Assembly (NCBI RefSeq): GCF_009720735.1
Contig: NZ_WNKU01000017.1
Location: 20,052-84,051, forward strand
Direction: 5' to 3'
Length of the DNA: 64,000 nucleotides
Source: Heliobacterium mobile
GTDB lineage: Bacteria; Bacillota; Desulfitobacteriia; Heliobacteriales; Heliobacteriaceae
The notes under the pieces are model-generated. The model had not been told where the DNA came from, searched no databases, and worked only from the letters and a program-made list of their open reading frames with translations. The translations under genes and the position numbers were made by a program. Shown piece after piece: positions 24,562 to 32,785 of the stretch (its first letter is position 1; each line of letters begins with the position of its first letter).

Positions 24562-25986
24562 ATGATGATAAACGTTCCGGAAGAGTTTCAATCTAGAATA
24601 AAGCAAATATTGCCGGAAGATGAATTTAATCGTTTTATGCAGAGCTATCAGGAGAATCCGGCACAGGGACTTCGACTGAATCCGCTAAAAGGGGTAAATC
24701 CGGAGATTCTCCCTTCCATCCCCGTCACCCCCACGCCTGTTCCCTGGTGTGACTTTGGCTATTATTACGAGGAAGGACAGCGCCCGGGAAAACATCCCTT
24801 CCACGCCGCCGGGTTGTACTATATCCAAGAACCGAGCGCCATGGCGGTGGTAGAAGCACTTCAACCGGAACCGGGAGAACGCATTTTGGATTTATGTGCC
24901 GCTCCCGGTGGAAAGGCCACCCAGATTGCTGGATATCTTCGCCACGAGGGGCTGCTTGTGGCGAACGAAATCCACCCGAAGCGCAACAAGGCCCTATCGG
25001 AAAACTTAGAACGCTGGGGTGCCCGCAATATCCTCGTGACGAACGAACCGCCGGACAAACTCTCCCGCTGGTTCCCGGAATATTTCGACCGCATCGTCGT
25101 CGATGCGCCCTGTTCTGGCGAAGGAATGTTCCGAAAGCTGCCCGAAGCGATCGAGGACTGGTCGGAAGAAAAAGTAGCTCACTGTGCCGCGCTGCAACAA
25201 GAGATCCTCCCGGAAGCCGTGAAAATGCTCAAACCGGGCGGGGTCATGGTCTACTCGACCTGTACCTTTTCAGCGGAGGAAAACGAAAAACAGATCGAAA
25301 CGTTCTTGGAGATGTACCCGGAGTTTACCCTGGAACCGGTACTTTGCGCCGAATTTTTTCAAGCGGCTACGCTTCCTCACACGGTCCGGCTCTGGCCTCA
25401 CAAACTCCGAGGGGAAGGGCACTTTATCGCCCGGCTGCGAAAAAGAAACTCCCTTGATAGTGCGATAGGGCCATCGGTAAACCGAGCGAGCAGAGAGAGC
25501 GCTAAGGCAAAAAAAGGCCCCGATCGAGGGCGTAAGGAGCAAAACCTGTCTGCCAGCCTTCCATCCCTGCCCGCCGATGTGTACCGCTGGTACGAAAGGT
25601 TTTGTCAAGAAAGCCTGAATACAGTCCCGCAAGGCCCTTATCTGCTTTTTGGCGATCAACTCTATGCGGTCTCCGAAGAACTTCCCTCTTTGGAACGGTT
25701 GAAAGTCACCCGAACAGGTTTGCATTTAGGAACGATTAAAAAAGGACGTTTTGAACCGGCCCATGCACTGGCCCTTGCTCTTTCTCCGGGGGAATGGAAA
25801 AAGAGCGTCGATCTATCGCCGGACAGTGACGAGGTATACCGGTACTTGCGAGGAGAAAGCCTGTCTGTGCCCAACCGGGATGGGGGATGGACGATCGTCA
25901 CGGTAAGCGGTTATCCCATCGGGTGGGGAAAAGTCGCCGAAGGACAGTTGAAAAATCATTACCCGAAAGGGCTCCGCTGGACATGA
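24562..25986 (+). CDS. rRNA (cytosine-5-)-methyltransferase, RsmF/RsmB family
   Basis: A 474-residue S-adenosylmethionine-dependent enzyme expected to make 5-methylcytosine in ribosomal RNA. The SAM site (ILDLCAAPGGKATQIAG), the first catalytic region (VVDAPCSGEGMF) and the second (VYSTCTFSAEENE) are intact, so both catalytic cysteines are present. The C-terminal third (from about residue 330, VYRWYERFC) is the extra RNA-binding part seen in RsmF/YebU-like proteins. ATG 24562 follows AAGGTG; another ATG is the next codon. It is divergent from the exported-protein gene at 24456, and the 105-base gap must hold both promoters. Confidence 0.94.
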   Translation: MMINVPEEFQSRIKQILPEDEFNRFMQSYQENPAQGLRLNPLKGVNPEILPSIPVTPTPVPWCDFGYYYEEGQRPGKHPFHAAGLYYIQEPSAMAVVEALQPEPGERILDLCAAPGGKATQIAGYLRHEGLLVANEIHPKRNKALSENLERWGARNILVTNEPPDKLSRWFPEYFDRIVVDAPCSGEGMFRKLPEAIEDWSEEKVAHCAALQQEILPEAVKMLKPGGVMVYSTCTFSAEENEKQIETFLEMYPEFTLEPVLCAEFFQAATLPHTVRLWPHKLRGEGHFIARLRKRNSLDSAIGPSVNRASRESAKAKKGPDRGRKEQNLSASLPSLPADVYRWYERFCQESLNTVPQGPYLLFGDQLYAVSEELPSLERLKVTRTGLHLGTIKKGRFEPAHALALALSPGEWKKSVDLSPDSDEVYRYLRGESLSVPNRDGGWTIVTVSGYPIGWGKVAEGQLKNHYPKGLRWT

Positions 25987-26086
25987 AAAATGACGTCGAT
26001 AGTTAATGATGTCTATTCCCCTGGCAGTACCGCTTCGACAGTAAAAGGTTTATTTTGCAGAGAACGAAAAAAGGCGGATTGATCGG

Positions 26087-28183
26087 ATGTACGAACAAAA
26101 GGTCCTCATCCGGCATGACAAGGGTCTGCACACGCGGGTAGCGGCCATGATCGTCCAAAAATCGAGTGAGCTTCAATCCAGATACCAAGTATCATTATTT
26201 CTGCGCTGCCGGGACCGGGAGCGAATCCCGGCGACCAACCTGATGCAGATCGTGACGGCTACCGTCAAAAAAGGGGAAATCGTCTCGGTATCGGCCCAAG
26301 GCGACCAAATTCGACCCGCTGTCTGGGAACTGGTACAACTTCTGGAAAGCGATTTTCCCATGTCGAATGGACGGATGCTCAACCAGGTCGATCGGCTCCT
26401 GCAGGATAACGCTTTGACGGCGGAACATGTCTTCAGTAGCGTGGCCAATGGGCTCATCGTCACCGACGAAAATGACATCATCACCATCTTTAATCCTGCC
26501 GCCGAACGAATCATGGATTTATCGGCGGCGGAGGTCATCGGCAGAAAGGCGGACCAAGTCATTCCCGGTTCGCGGATGCATGTCGTCACAGAGACGCAGG
26601 AAGCGGAACTAGGATGCCGTCAAGTCCTCGGCGCTTCGATCATCATCACCAATCGTTCCCCTATCATCGTGGACGGGAAGGTGAAGGGCGCCGTAGCGAT
26701 TTTCGAGGACATCTCCGTCTTGGACAAAGTGACGGGAGAACTGCAGGAAGTGAAAGAGCTCAAAGAGCGCCTTCAACTCCTGCTAGAATCGGTACAGGAC
26801 GGCATCTCTGTAGTCAACCGAGAGGGGTACGTCACCTATGTGAACCCGGCCTACGAACGCATGCTCAACAAAGGAAAAGATCTGATCATCGGCCAGAACG
26901 TGAGAGAAACATCTCCCGACGGGGCGAGAAGCCGGGCACTGTCGACGGGCAAACCCGTTTCCGGAGAAATCCGGCGCAAGTCTGCTGTCACCGTCATCGC
27001 CGATGCCTATCCGATCATCGTCGATGGAGAGGTCACCGGTGTCGTATCGATCGTCAAAGATATCTCCGAAGTGCAGATCTTGATGGAAAAACTGACCCGC
27101 CTCGCTGCCCGCGCCGAATACCTGGAACAGGAATTGCAGCGGACCAAAAAACCGGGCAAGGCGTTCGAACACTACATTGGAAAAAGCGGCAAAGTGCTCG
27201 ATGCCCTGGCGATTGCAGCCAAAGCGGCGGAAGGGCCGTCGACGGTCATCATCCGGGGAGAGAGCGGCACCGGCAAGGAACTGGTGGCCGAAGGCATTCA
27301 CGCCGCAGGACCTCGTGCAAGGGGACCCTTCATTCGCGTAAACTGCGCCGCCATCCCAGAGAACCTGCTCGAAAGCGAACTCTTCGGCCATGAAAAAGGG
27401 GCCTTCACCGGAGCCATCAAGCGAAAGCTGGGCAAGTTTGAGCTGGCTCGTAATGGCGTGATCTTTCTCGACGAAATCGGAGAAATGGATAAAAACATGC
27501 AGGTCAAACTGCTCCGGGCGCTGCAGCAAAAAGAGATCACACCTGTGGGCGGAGAGGAGACCCGACGCATCGATGTCAAAATCATTGCGGCCACAAACCA
27601 GGACCTCGAGCAAATGGTCGCCGAAGGCCGGTTTCGGGAAGACTTATACTACCGGCTGAACGTGATACCTATTCATCTGCCGCCGTTGCGAGAGCGGCAA
27701 GAAGACATTCCCCTCTTGGTGGAGCACTTTATCGGGAAGATAGCCCGGAACTTGGACAAGAAGATCGAAGGGATCAGCCGGGAAGCCTTAGCGATGTTGA
27801 TGGAGTATCCTTGGCCGGGCAACGTGAGAGAGTTGGAAAACATCATCGAACGGGTGGTCACCTTGACCGATCATGGACAGATTGGCTTAAGCGATCTCCC
27901 CGTTTATCTCCGCGAAGCTGGCAAATCGTCGATGCCCTCCTTGCTCGGCGAACCGTCGGTAGTTTCCAAGAGGGAGAGTGAGCCGATAAAAAACGTTGTA
28001 GACGATTCATTACCGGCTCTGCTCACCTGGGAGGAATACGAAAAAGAGATCATCGCTTTGGCGTTGAAAAAACATGGCTCCTTCAACGCTGCCGGAAAAG
28101 CGCTCGGACTGACCCATAAAACGATCGCGGCGAAAGCGCGCAAGTATGGGATAGAAAAAACGATTGCTTGGGAGAATGGTTAG
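26087..28183 (+). CDS. Sigma-54 activator with HPr-like N-terminal domain (DhaR-like)
   Basis: A 698-residue enhancer-binding regulator. Residues 1-88 resemble the PTS phosphocarrier HPr, with the phospho-acceptor in the same position (His15 in GLHTRVAA). The place of HPr Ser46 is taken by Asn51 (ATNLMQIV), so HPr-kinase control is unlikely. Two PAS domains follow (about 110-215 and 225-335), then the AAA+ core with Walker A GESGTGKE (about 391), GAFTGA (438-443, the sigma-54 contact) and FLDEIGEM, and a Fis-type helix-turn-helix at 655-695. It lies directly before a near-consensus sigma-54 promoter and dhaKLM-ptsH, so it is the likely activator of dihydroxyacetone use and may read PTS phosphorylation state. 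Confidence 0.93.
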   Translation: MYEQKVLIRHDKGLHTRVAAMIVQKSSELQSRYQVSLFLRCRDRERIPATNLMQIVTATVKKGEIVSVSAQGDQIRPAVWELVQLLESDFPMSNGRMLNQVDRLLQDNALTAEHVFSSVANGLIVTDENDIITIFNPAAERIMDLSAAEVIGRKADQVIPGSRMHVVTETQEAELGCRQVLGASIIITNRSPIIVDGKVKGAVAIFEDISVLDKVTGELQEVKELKERLQLLLESVQDGISVVNREGYVTYVNPAYERMLNKGKDLIIGQNVRETSPDGARSRALSTGKPVSGEIRRKSAVTVIADAYPIIVDGEVTGVVSIVKDISEVQILMEKLTRLAARAEYLEQELQRTKKPGKAFEHYIGKSGKVLDALAIAAKAAEGPSTVIIRGESGTGKELVAEGIHAAGPRARGPFIRVNCAAIPENLLESELFGHEKGAFTGAIKRKLGKFELARNGVIFLDEIGEMDKNMQVKLLRALQQKEITPVGGEETRRIDVKIIAATNQDLEQMVAEGRFREDLYYRLNVIPIHLPPLRERQEDIPLLVEHFIGKIARNLDKKIEGISREALAMLMEYPWPGNVRELENIIERVVTLTDHGQIGLSDLPVYLREAGKSSMPSLLGEPSVVSKRESEPIKNVVDDSLPALLTWEEYEKEIIALALKKHGSFNAAGKALGLTHKTIAAKARKYGIEKTIAWENG

Positions 28184-28186
28184 AAC

Positions 28187-28235
28187 TTGGGGAAATCTAT
28201 CAAGTGACTACAGCGATGTTGATACTTTTTCCCAA
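28187..28235 (+). promoter_or_regulatory. Candidate enhancer (upstream activating) site for dha operon
   Basis: A 17-base imperfect inverted repeat: TTGGGGAAATCTATCAA (28187-28203) and TTGATACTTTTTCCCAA (28219-28235), 14 of 17 positions complementary, 15 bases apart. Its centre is about 80 bases before the predicted sigma-54 start point, the usual distance for an activator dimer pair. The presumed activator gene ends four bases before it. Confidence 0.6.
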
Positions 28236-28263
28236 AGGAAGCCTTGTCTGATGCCGTAAAATC

Positions 28264-28282
28264 CTTGGCACGGTTTTTGCAT
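28264..28282 (+). promoter_or_regulatory. Sigma-54 (-24/-12) promoter of the dha operon
   Basis: TTGGCACGGTTTTTGCAT matches the RpoN consensus (TGGCAC-N5-TTGC) with GG at 28267-28268 and GC at 28279-28280, exactly one helical turn plus two bases apart. Transcription should start near 28292, giving a leader of roughly 115 bases. Confidence 0.9.
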
Positions 28283-28318
28283 CTCTACATGAGTAAGTTC
28301 GAAAAATTACATAATCAC

Positions 28319-28337
28319 GGAGGTAAAAGATACCTCC
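28319..28337 (+). other. Leader hairpin in dhaK 5' untranslated region
   Basis: GGAGGTA-AAAGA-TACCTCC is a perfect 7-bp stem in the predicted leader. It contains a ribosome-binding-like GGAGG that leads to no gene. It could protect the message 5' end or modulate translation; no function is shown. Confidence 0.45.
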
Positions 28338-28408
28338 CAAAAAGTGCATGAAACATGGATGAAGCACAGAAATTAGAAAACGAACAAGATTGACGGAGGC
28401 GATTGTTT

Positions 28409-29407
28409 GTGAAAAAGGTCATTAACGCACCGGAGCAAGTCGTCGAAGAAATGCTGCAAGGTATCGCTCTCGCCCATCCCCAGTATGTCCGCCGTGTCGA
28501 AGGATTCGATGTAATCGTTCGTGCCAATGCGCCTGTAGCTGGCAAAGTAGCTTTAGTCAGCGGCGGCGGCAGCGGTCATGAACCCTCCCATGGCGGTTTT
28601 GTCGGTAAAGGCATGCTTGACGGTGCTGTCGCTGGTGCTGTCTTTACTTCGCCGACCCCGGATCAGGTCTACGAAGCGATCAAAGCGGTTGACGGCGGCA
28701 AAGGGGTATTGCTCGTCATCAAAAACTACACCGGTGACGTGATGAACTTCGATATGGCCGCAGAGATGGCCGAAGCCGACGGTATCAAAGTGGCCAAAGT
28801 TATCGTCAATGACGATGTTGCCGTCGAAAACAGCACCTGGACGACAGGACGGCGCGGCATTGCCGGTACGGTTTTTGTGCACAAAATCGCCGGTGCCAAA
28901 GCGGAAACCGGTGCCGACTTAGAAGCGGTCCAACAAGTGGCCGAAAAAGTCATCGCCAATGTTCGCTCCATGGGGATGGCCCTGACCCCGTGCACCGTTC
29001 CGGCGGCCGGCAAGCCCGGGTTTACCCTGGCCGAAAATGAAGTCGAAATCGGCCTCGGGATCCATGGTGAACCAGGCACACACCGGGAAGAACTGCGTTC
29101 GGCCGATGAAACGACAGCCCACCTGATGGAAAAAATTCTCGCCGACCTCCAGCTCGCTGCCGGCGACGAAGTAGCTGTTCTGGTCAACGGTCTGGGTGCA
29201 ACTCCTTTAATGGAACTCTATGTGGTCAACCGTAAAGTCCACCAGATCCTCGGTGACGCCGGCATGAAGATTGCCAAGACCTTGGTCGGCAACTACATGA
29301 CGTCCTTAGAGATGGCCGGATTCTCCATTTCCCTGCTAAAACTGGATGGGGAAACGAAGGAGCTGCTCTTTGCCGCCGCCGATACGCCGGCATTCGTTCA
29401 AGTGTAG
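28409..29407 (+). CDS. dhaK: PTS-dependent dihydroxyacetone kinase, substrate-binding subunit DhaK
   Basis: A 332-residue subunit that binds dihydroxyacetone covalently and receives phosphate from DhaL-ADP to give dihydroxyacetone phosphate. The phosphate/substrate loop SGGGSGHEPSHGGFVG and the region with the hemiaminal-forming His (GLGIHGEPGTHRE) are intact. Length matches the PTS-type enzyme rather than the longer ATP-dependent single-chain kinase. GTG 28409 is nine bases after GGAGG; the TTG two codons earlier is too close to it. It is first in the sigma-54 operon, 130 bases before dhaL. Confidence 0.96.
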   Translation: MKKVINAPEQVVEEMLQGIALAHPQYVRRVEGFDVIVRANAPVAGKVALVSGGGSGHEPSHGGFVGKGMLDGAVAGAVFTSPTPDQVYEAIKAVDGGKGVLLVIKNYTGDVMNFDMAAEMAEADGIKVAKVIVNDDVAVENSTWTTGRRGIAGTVFVHKIAGAKAETGADLEAVQQVAEKVIANVRSMGMALTPCTVPAAGKPGFTLAENEVEIGLGIHGEPGTHREELRSADETTAHLMEKILADLQLAAGDEVAVLVNGLGATPLMELYVVNRKVHQILGDAGMKIAKTLVGNYMTSLEMAGFSISLLKLDGETKELLFAAADTPAFVQV

Positions 29408-29537
29408 AATCACCGGATAAGCAACGCCGTGTGCTGATCGTCGCTTGAAATTGGTTATCCAATATTTATCCATCTGATTACATGGCTTTGGACATAAAAA
29501 AGTGTGAAAATAAGGCCTTTTTGAAGGAGGTGGCTTC

Positions 29538-30179
29538 GTGAGTTCATTTACCGTTGCGGCTCTGGAAGCCGTCGCCGATACGATTGTGCAGAACAAGGAA
29601 TTATTGACCTCGCTCGATGCGGCCATCGGGGATGCCGACCATGGTATCAATATGGCCCGGGGTTTTGAAGCCGTGCGGGTAAAAATTCGTGCGGCGGCTC
29701 CAGGGACCGACATCAGCGGATTGTTGAAGCTGACAGGCATGACTCTCATCTCGACAGTCGGCGGAGCTTCCGGCCCCCTTTACGGTACGGCTTTTATGCG
29801 GGCCGCGGCAGCGGCCCAGGGCAAAGCGACCCTTGATCCAGACGGGATCACCCAGATCTGGTCGGCTGCGCTTCAGGGAATCAAGGACCGGGGGAAAGCC
29901 AGCCGGGGCGAAAAGACGATGCTCGATGCGATGGAGCCGGCCTATGAAGCCTTTGTCGAAGCGGTAAAAGCTGAAAAGAGCCTCGTCGAAAGCCTAGATG
30001 CGGCCTGTGAGGCCGCCAAAGAGGGCATCGAGTACACCAAGACGATCATCGCCACCAAGGGACGAGCCAGTTACCTCGGTGAGCGCAGTTTAGGCCATCA
30101 AGATCCTGGAGCTACCTCATCTTATCTCATGCTGGCCGCACTGACGGAATTCTGCCGCAGCCAGCAGTTAGGGGCGTAG
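29538..30179 (+). CDS. dhaL: Dihydroxyacetone kinase ADP-binding subunit DhaL
   Basis: A 213-residue helical-barrel subunit that holds ADP as a tightly bound cofactor. It is rephosphorylated by DhaM and passes the phosphate to dihydroxyacetone on DhaK. The metal/nucleotide-binding segment AAIGDADHGINMARGF and the GGASGPLYGTAF loop are present, as is the later KGRASYLGERSLGHQDPGA. Length is normal for the PTS-type subunit. GTG 29538 follows AAGGAGG at seven bases. dhaM starts three bases after its stop. Confidence 0.96.
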   Translation: MSSFTVAALEAVADTIVQNKELLTSLDAAIGDADHGINMARGFEAVRVKIRAAAPGTDISGLLKLTGMTLISTVGGASGPLYGTAFMRAAAAAQGKATLDPDGITQIWSAALQGIKDRGKASRGEKTMLDAMEPAYEAFVEAVKAEKSLVESLDAACEAAKEGIEYTKTIIATKGRASYLGERSLGHQDPGATSSYLMLAALTEFCRSQQLGA

Positions 30180-30182
30180 GTC

Positions 30183-30578
30183 GTGGTTGGAATTGTAGTT
30201 GTTTCCCACAGCGCAAAAGTGGCGGAAGGCATCCGTGAACTAGCACTGCAGATGGCTAAGCCGGAACAAAAGATCATCGCTGCTGGAGGGATGGCCGACG
30301 GCTCTATCGGCACCGATGCTATGCGTGTGAGTGAAGCTATCGTGGACGCTATGACCGACGCAGGCGTTATTGTCATGGTTGATCTAGGCAGTGCTGTCCT
30401 CAGCACCGACACCGCCTTGGAGATTCTTGACGAAAACCTTCGTGCCCGTGTCCGGATCGCCGATGCACCGATTTTAGAAGGAACTATCGGCGCCGTCGTC
30501 GAGGCTTCCGTAGGCAGTCCCTTGGAACAGGTGCTGGCCACCGCCGAAGGCGCCCGGGAAATGCGTAAGTGCCTGTAA
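30183..30578 (+). CDS. dhaM: PTS-type phosphotransfer subunit DhaM (EIIA-like domain)
   Basis: A 131-residue mannose-EIIA-like protein that carries phosphate from HPr to DhaL. His9 in VVVSHSAKVAEG is the phospho-acceptor. It contains only the EIIA-like domain, unlike the E. coli protein, which also carries HPr-like and truncated enzyme-I-like domains. A separate HPr gene 20 bases downstream supplies the partner. GTG start, three bases after the dhaL stop. Confidence 0.93.
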   Translation: MVGIVVVSHSAKVAEGIRELALQMAKPEQKIIAAGGMADGSIGTDAMRVSEAIVDAMTDAGVIVMVDLGSAVLSTDTALEILDENLRARVRIADAPILEGTIGAVVEASVGSPLEQVLATAEGAREMRKCL

Positions 30579-30597
30579 ACTTGGGAGGTGTTTAAAC

Positions 30598-30864
30598 ATG
30601 ACCGAAATCCAACTGGTACTTACGAATCCGACGGGCCTTCATGCCCGTCCAGCCTCCCAGTTCGTTCAAACAGCATCGAAATTTAAGAGTAAAGTGAAGA
30701 TCAGCGCAGGCGGCAAGCAAGTAGATGCGAAGAGTATCTTGGGAGTCATGACCATGGGCCTTCGATCGGGGACCGCCTTTACGGTGACCGCCGACGGTGA
30801 GGACGAAGTAGAATGTGTGGCCGCCTTGGCGTCGCTCGTCGAAAGCAAATTCGGCGAAGAATAG
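30598..30864 (+). CDS. HPr family phosphocarrier protein
   Basis: An 88-residue HPr with phospho-acceptor His15 (GLHARPA) and regulatory Ser46 (AKSILGVM), both in canonical positions. It can therefore accept phosphate from enzyme I and, if HPr kinase exists, also be phosphorylated on serine. It follows dhaM by 20 bases and starts behind GGGAGG, as the last gene of the dha operon. It is probably the dedicated or general phosphocarrier for DhaM. Enzyme I and HPr kinase are not in the window. Confidence 0.95.
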   Translation: MTEIQLVLTNPTGLHARPASQFVQTASKFKSKVKISAGGKQVDAKSILGVMTMGLRSGTAFTVTADGEDEVECVAALASLVESKFGEE

Positions 30865-30914
30865 CTGCTGCCTGTACATCCCAATCGGAGATTACGGAAA
30901 TAAACCTGTTTGCG

Positions 30915-30965
30915 TAAAAAAGCACCGGCTTGCGGAAGATTCCCTTCCCGCGAGCCGGTGCTTTT
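30915..30965 (+). terminator. Rho-independent terminator of the dha operon
   Basis: A strong stem (AAAAGCACCGGCT and complement, extended inwards by TGCGG/CCGCG) with a T-run. It lies about 50 bases after the HPr stop. Confidence 0.88.
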
Positions 30966-31075
30966 CAGTACAATAAAGAAAGAGAATAGGTGCTTTTTCG
31001 CCTGTTGAAGATATAAGCAGCAAGTGGTTCGAGCATTCAGCACCCTTTTCTCACCGTAAAAATAGGAGGTTTCTC

Positions 31076-31846
31076 ATGATTTTTGACTCTCACGTCCATA
31101 CTCGTTTTTCTACGGATTCGCAGATGCACATCGAAGAGGCTATAGCGAAAGCAGAGAGATTGGATATCGGCATTATCATTACGGAACATATGGACTTGGA
31201 ATACCCCCAACCGGAGTTTTTCAAATTCAATCTTGACGATTACTTCCAGGAATACGACTGCTACCGAAGTCCCCGTCTGCGACTCGGCGTCGAGATGGGT
31301 ATGCGCTATGAACTGGCTGATAAGAACCGGGAAATGGCAGTTCACTATCCCTTTGATTTCATCATTGGCTCCGTCCATGTGGTCGACAAGAAGGAGATAT
31401 ATCCAGAGGCCTTTTACCAGGGTCGGTGCAAAAAAGAGGCTTATGACCGGTACTTCGATACCATGTATGGCTGTGTCCAACAGTTCGACTTTGTCGATAC
31501 GTTAGGTCATATCGACTACATCTGCCGTTATGCAGCCGTAGAGGATCCGGAAATAGACTATGCCGAATTCCGGGATCGCATCGACCCCATCCTGACGCTG
31601 CTTGCCGAGCGGGGGCAGGCCATCGAAATCAACTCCCGCCGACTCGATAACCCTAGGGCTGTCGAGTCACTCTTCCCGATCTATCGCCGCTTTCAGGAAC
31701 TGGGCGGCCAGTGGGTTACGATTGGATCAGACGCTCACAATCCCGTTGACATCGGCCGTCGCCTCGATAAAGCTATCGAACTAGCTGAACGGTGCCGATT
31801 ACGACCAGTTTGGTTTGATAAACGCAAGCCACAGTTGATGAAGTAA
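31076..31846 (+). CDS. PHP-domain phosphatase, histidinol-phosphatase (HisJ) family
   Basis: A 256-residue metal-dependent PHP-fold enzyme. Metal ligands are visible in order: HVHTRFSTD near the N-terminus, EHMD, GVEMG, GSVHVVD, LGHIDYICRY and the C-terminal GSDAHN. It is closest in layout to HisJ-type histidinol phosphatases, which remove phosphate from histidinol phosphate in histidine synthesis, but PHP proteins vary in substrate and no other his gene is nearby. ATG 31076 follows TAGGAGG. It may share a transcript with the DNA repair gene 65 bases downstream. Confidence 0.88.
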   Translation: MIFDSHVHTRFSTDSQMHIEEAIAKAERLDIGIIITEHMDLEYPQPEFFKFNLDDYFQEYDCYRSPRLRLGVEMGMRYELADKNREMAVHYPFDFIIGSVHVVDKKEIYPEAFYQGRCKKEAYDRYFDTMYGCVQQFDFVDTLGHIDYICRYAAVEDPEIDYAEFRDRIDPILTLLAERGQAIEINSRRLDNPRAVESLFPIYRRFQELGGQWVTIGSDAHNPVDIGRRLDKAIELAERCRLRPVWFDKRKPQLMK

Positions 31847-31911
31847 CGTTCCGATTCTACACTGAGCGGGAACCTGTTGATATCGATGTGGTGGAATTGG
31901 AGGAAGAACCG

Positions 31912-32418
31912 ATGACGGAGATACATCGGGTGTGCTATCCTACGGCCATCGGCCTGTTGGAAATTCAAGGGACTGATGAAGGGATCTTATCGGTGCTGTT
32001 TTTGGAAGAGGGAGCTACAGCGACCGAAAATGCAAAGGAAGCGACGGTTCCTGATTGCCTAATCGCTTGTCGGCAGCAACTGGATGAGTATTTCCGGGGA
32101 ACCCGGAGAGATTTTAACGTAAAACTCAACCCCCAAGGCACCCAGTTTCAGAAACAAGTCTGGCGTAAATTACCGGATATTCCCTTCGGACAGACCGCAT
32201 CCTATAAGGATATCGCCGAAGCTGTGGGCAATTCCAAGGCGGTCCGAGCCGTCGGGGGAGCCAACAGCCAAAACCCTATCAGCATCATCGTCCCCTGCCA
32301 CCGTGTCATCGGCAGCAACGGCAAACTGACTGGCTATGCCGGCGGGCTCTGGCGAAAAGAGTGGCTGCTGGCCCATGAACAGAAGGTGCTCACATCCCCA
32401 GCAGAATGTCCTCGGTGA
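31912..32418 (+). CDS. ogt: Methylated-DNA--[protein]-cysteine S-methyltransferase
   Basis: A 168-residue suicide repair protein that moves a methyl group from O6-methylguanine in DNA to its own cysteine. The active site VPCHRVIGSNG, the helix-turn-helix region (GQTASYKDIAEAVGNSKAVRAVG) and the arginine finger within it are intact. The longer frame begins at 31888, but GGAGG lies eight bases before ATG 31912, which is chosen. It is followed by a strong terminator. Confidence 0.93.
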   Translation: MTEIHRVCYPTAIGLLEIQGTDEGILSVLFLEEGATATENAKEATVPDCLIACRQQLDEYFRGTRRDFNVKLNPQGTQFQKQVWRKLPDIPFGQTASYKDIAEAVGNSKAVRAVGGANSQNPISIIVPCHRVIGSNGKLTGYAGGLWRKEWLLAHEQKVLTSPAECPR

Positions 32419-32429
32419 GGTACTTAGCG

Positions 32430-32464
32430 AATACCCCTTCCATTATTCGGAAGGGGTATTTTCT
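32430..32464 (+). terminator. Rho-independent terminator
   Basis: A 12-bp perfect stem (AATACCCCTTCC and complement) with a T-rich tail, 12 bases after the ogt stop. Between here and the gene at 32786 I see only the repeat copy at 32574-32641. Confidence 0.88.
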
Positions 32465-32573
32465 TATTGAAAACCTTTTTTTATCGAAAGCCTTTTGGCA
32501 TCATCGCTTGTCCCCGAAGGGTCATGAACGTTTTAGAGTCCGAAAGCCTGTTTTATCAAAGGAAAGTAAGCGC

Positions 32574-32641
32574 TCAATCTTAGGGTACATTTACAAAGAA
32601 ACCCCCCCGTTATGACTTATCCGTGTCGTACCAGGGGTTCG
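32574..32641 (-). repeat. Direct repeat copy A with terminator-like hairpin
   Basis: About 68 bases, roughly 85% alike to copy B (35611-35676) in the same orientation. The inner half folds on the minus strand into a long stem (GAACCCCTGGTACGAC with a near-complement) followed by T residues. Downstream of the 32786-35521 gene it can act as its terminator. A copy at the other end of the same gene suggests duplication or insertion. Confidence 0.8.
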
Positions 32642-32785
32642 AATCATACTGGTTATTTTGTTTTTCGACATTGAATCCGGATTTTACGACGACCTAGGCC
32701 CTCTTTCACCAATGTCACATCGGCCCACTGCTGCGGTTCGTAATGCGCTTCATTGTTCTGTTTGGTGGTCCTATGTAAACCGAAA

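Noticed and set aside
26783..27613. 276-residue open frame opposite the sigma-54 activator
   Set aside because: It lies wholly antisense to the conserved PAS/AAA+ coding region and has no ribosome site or family match.
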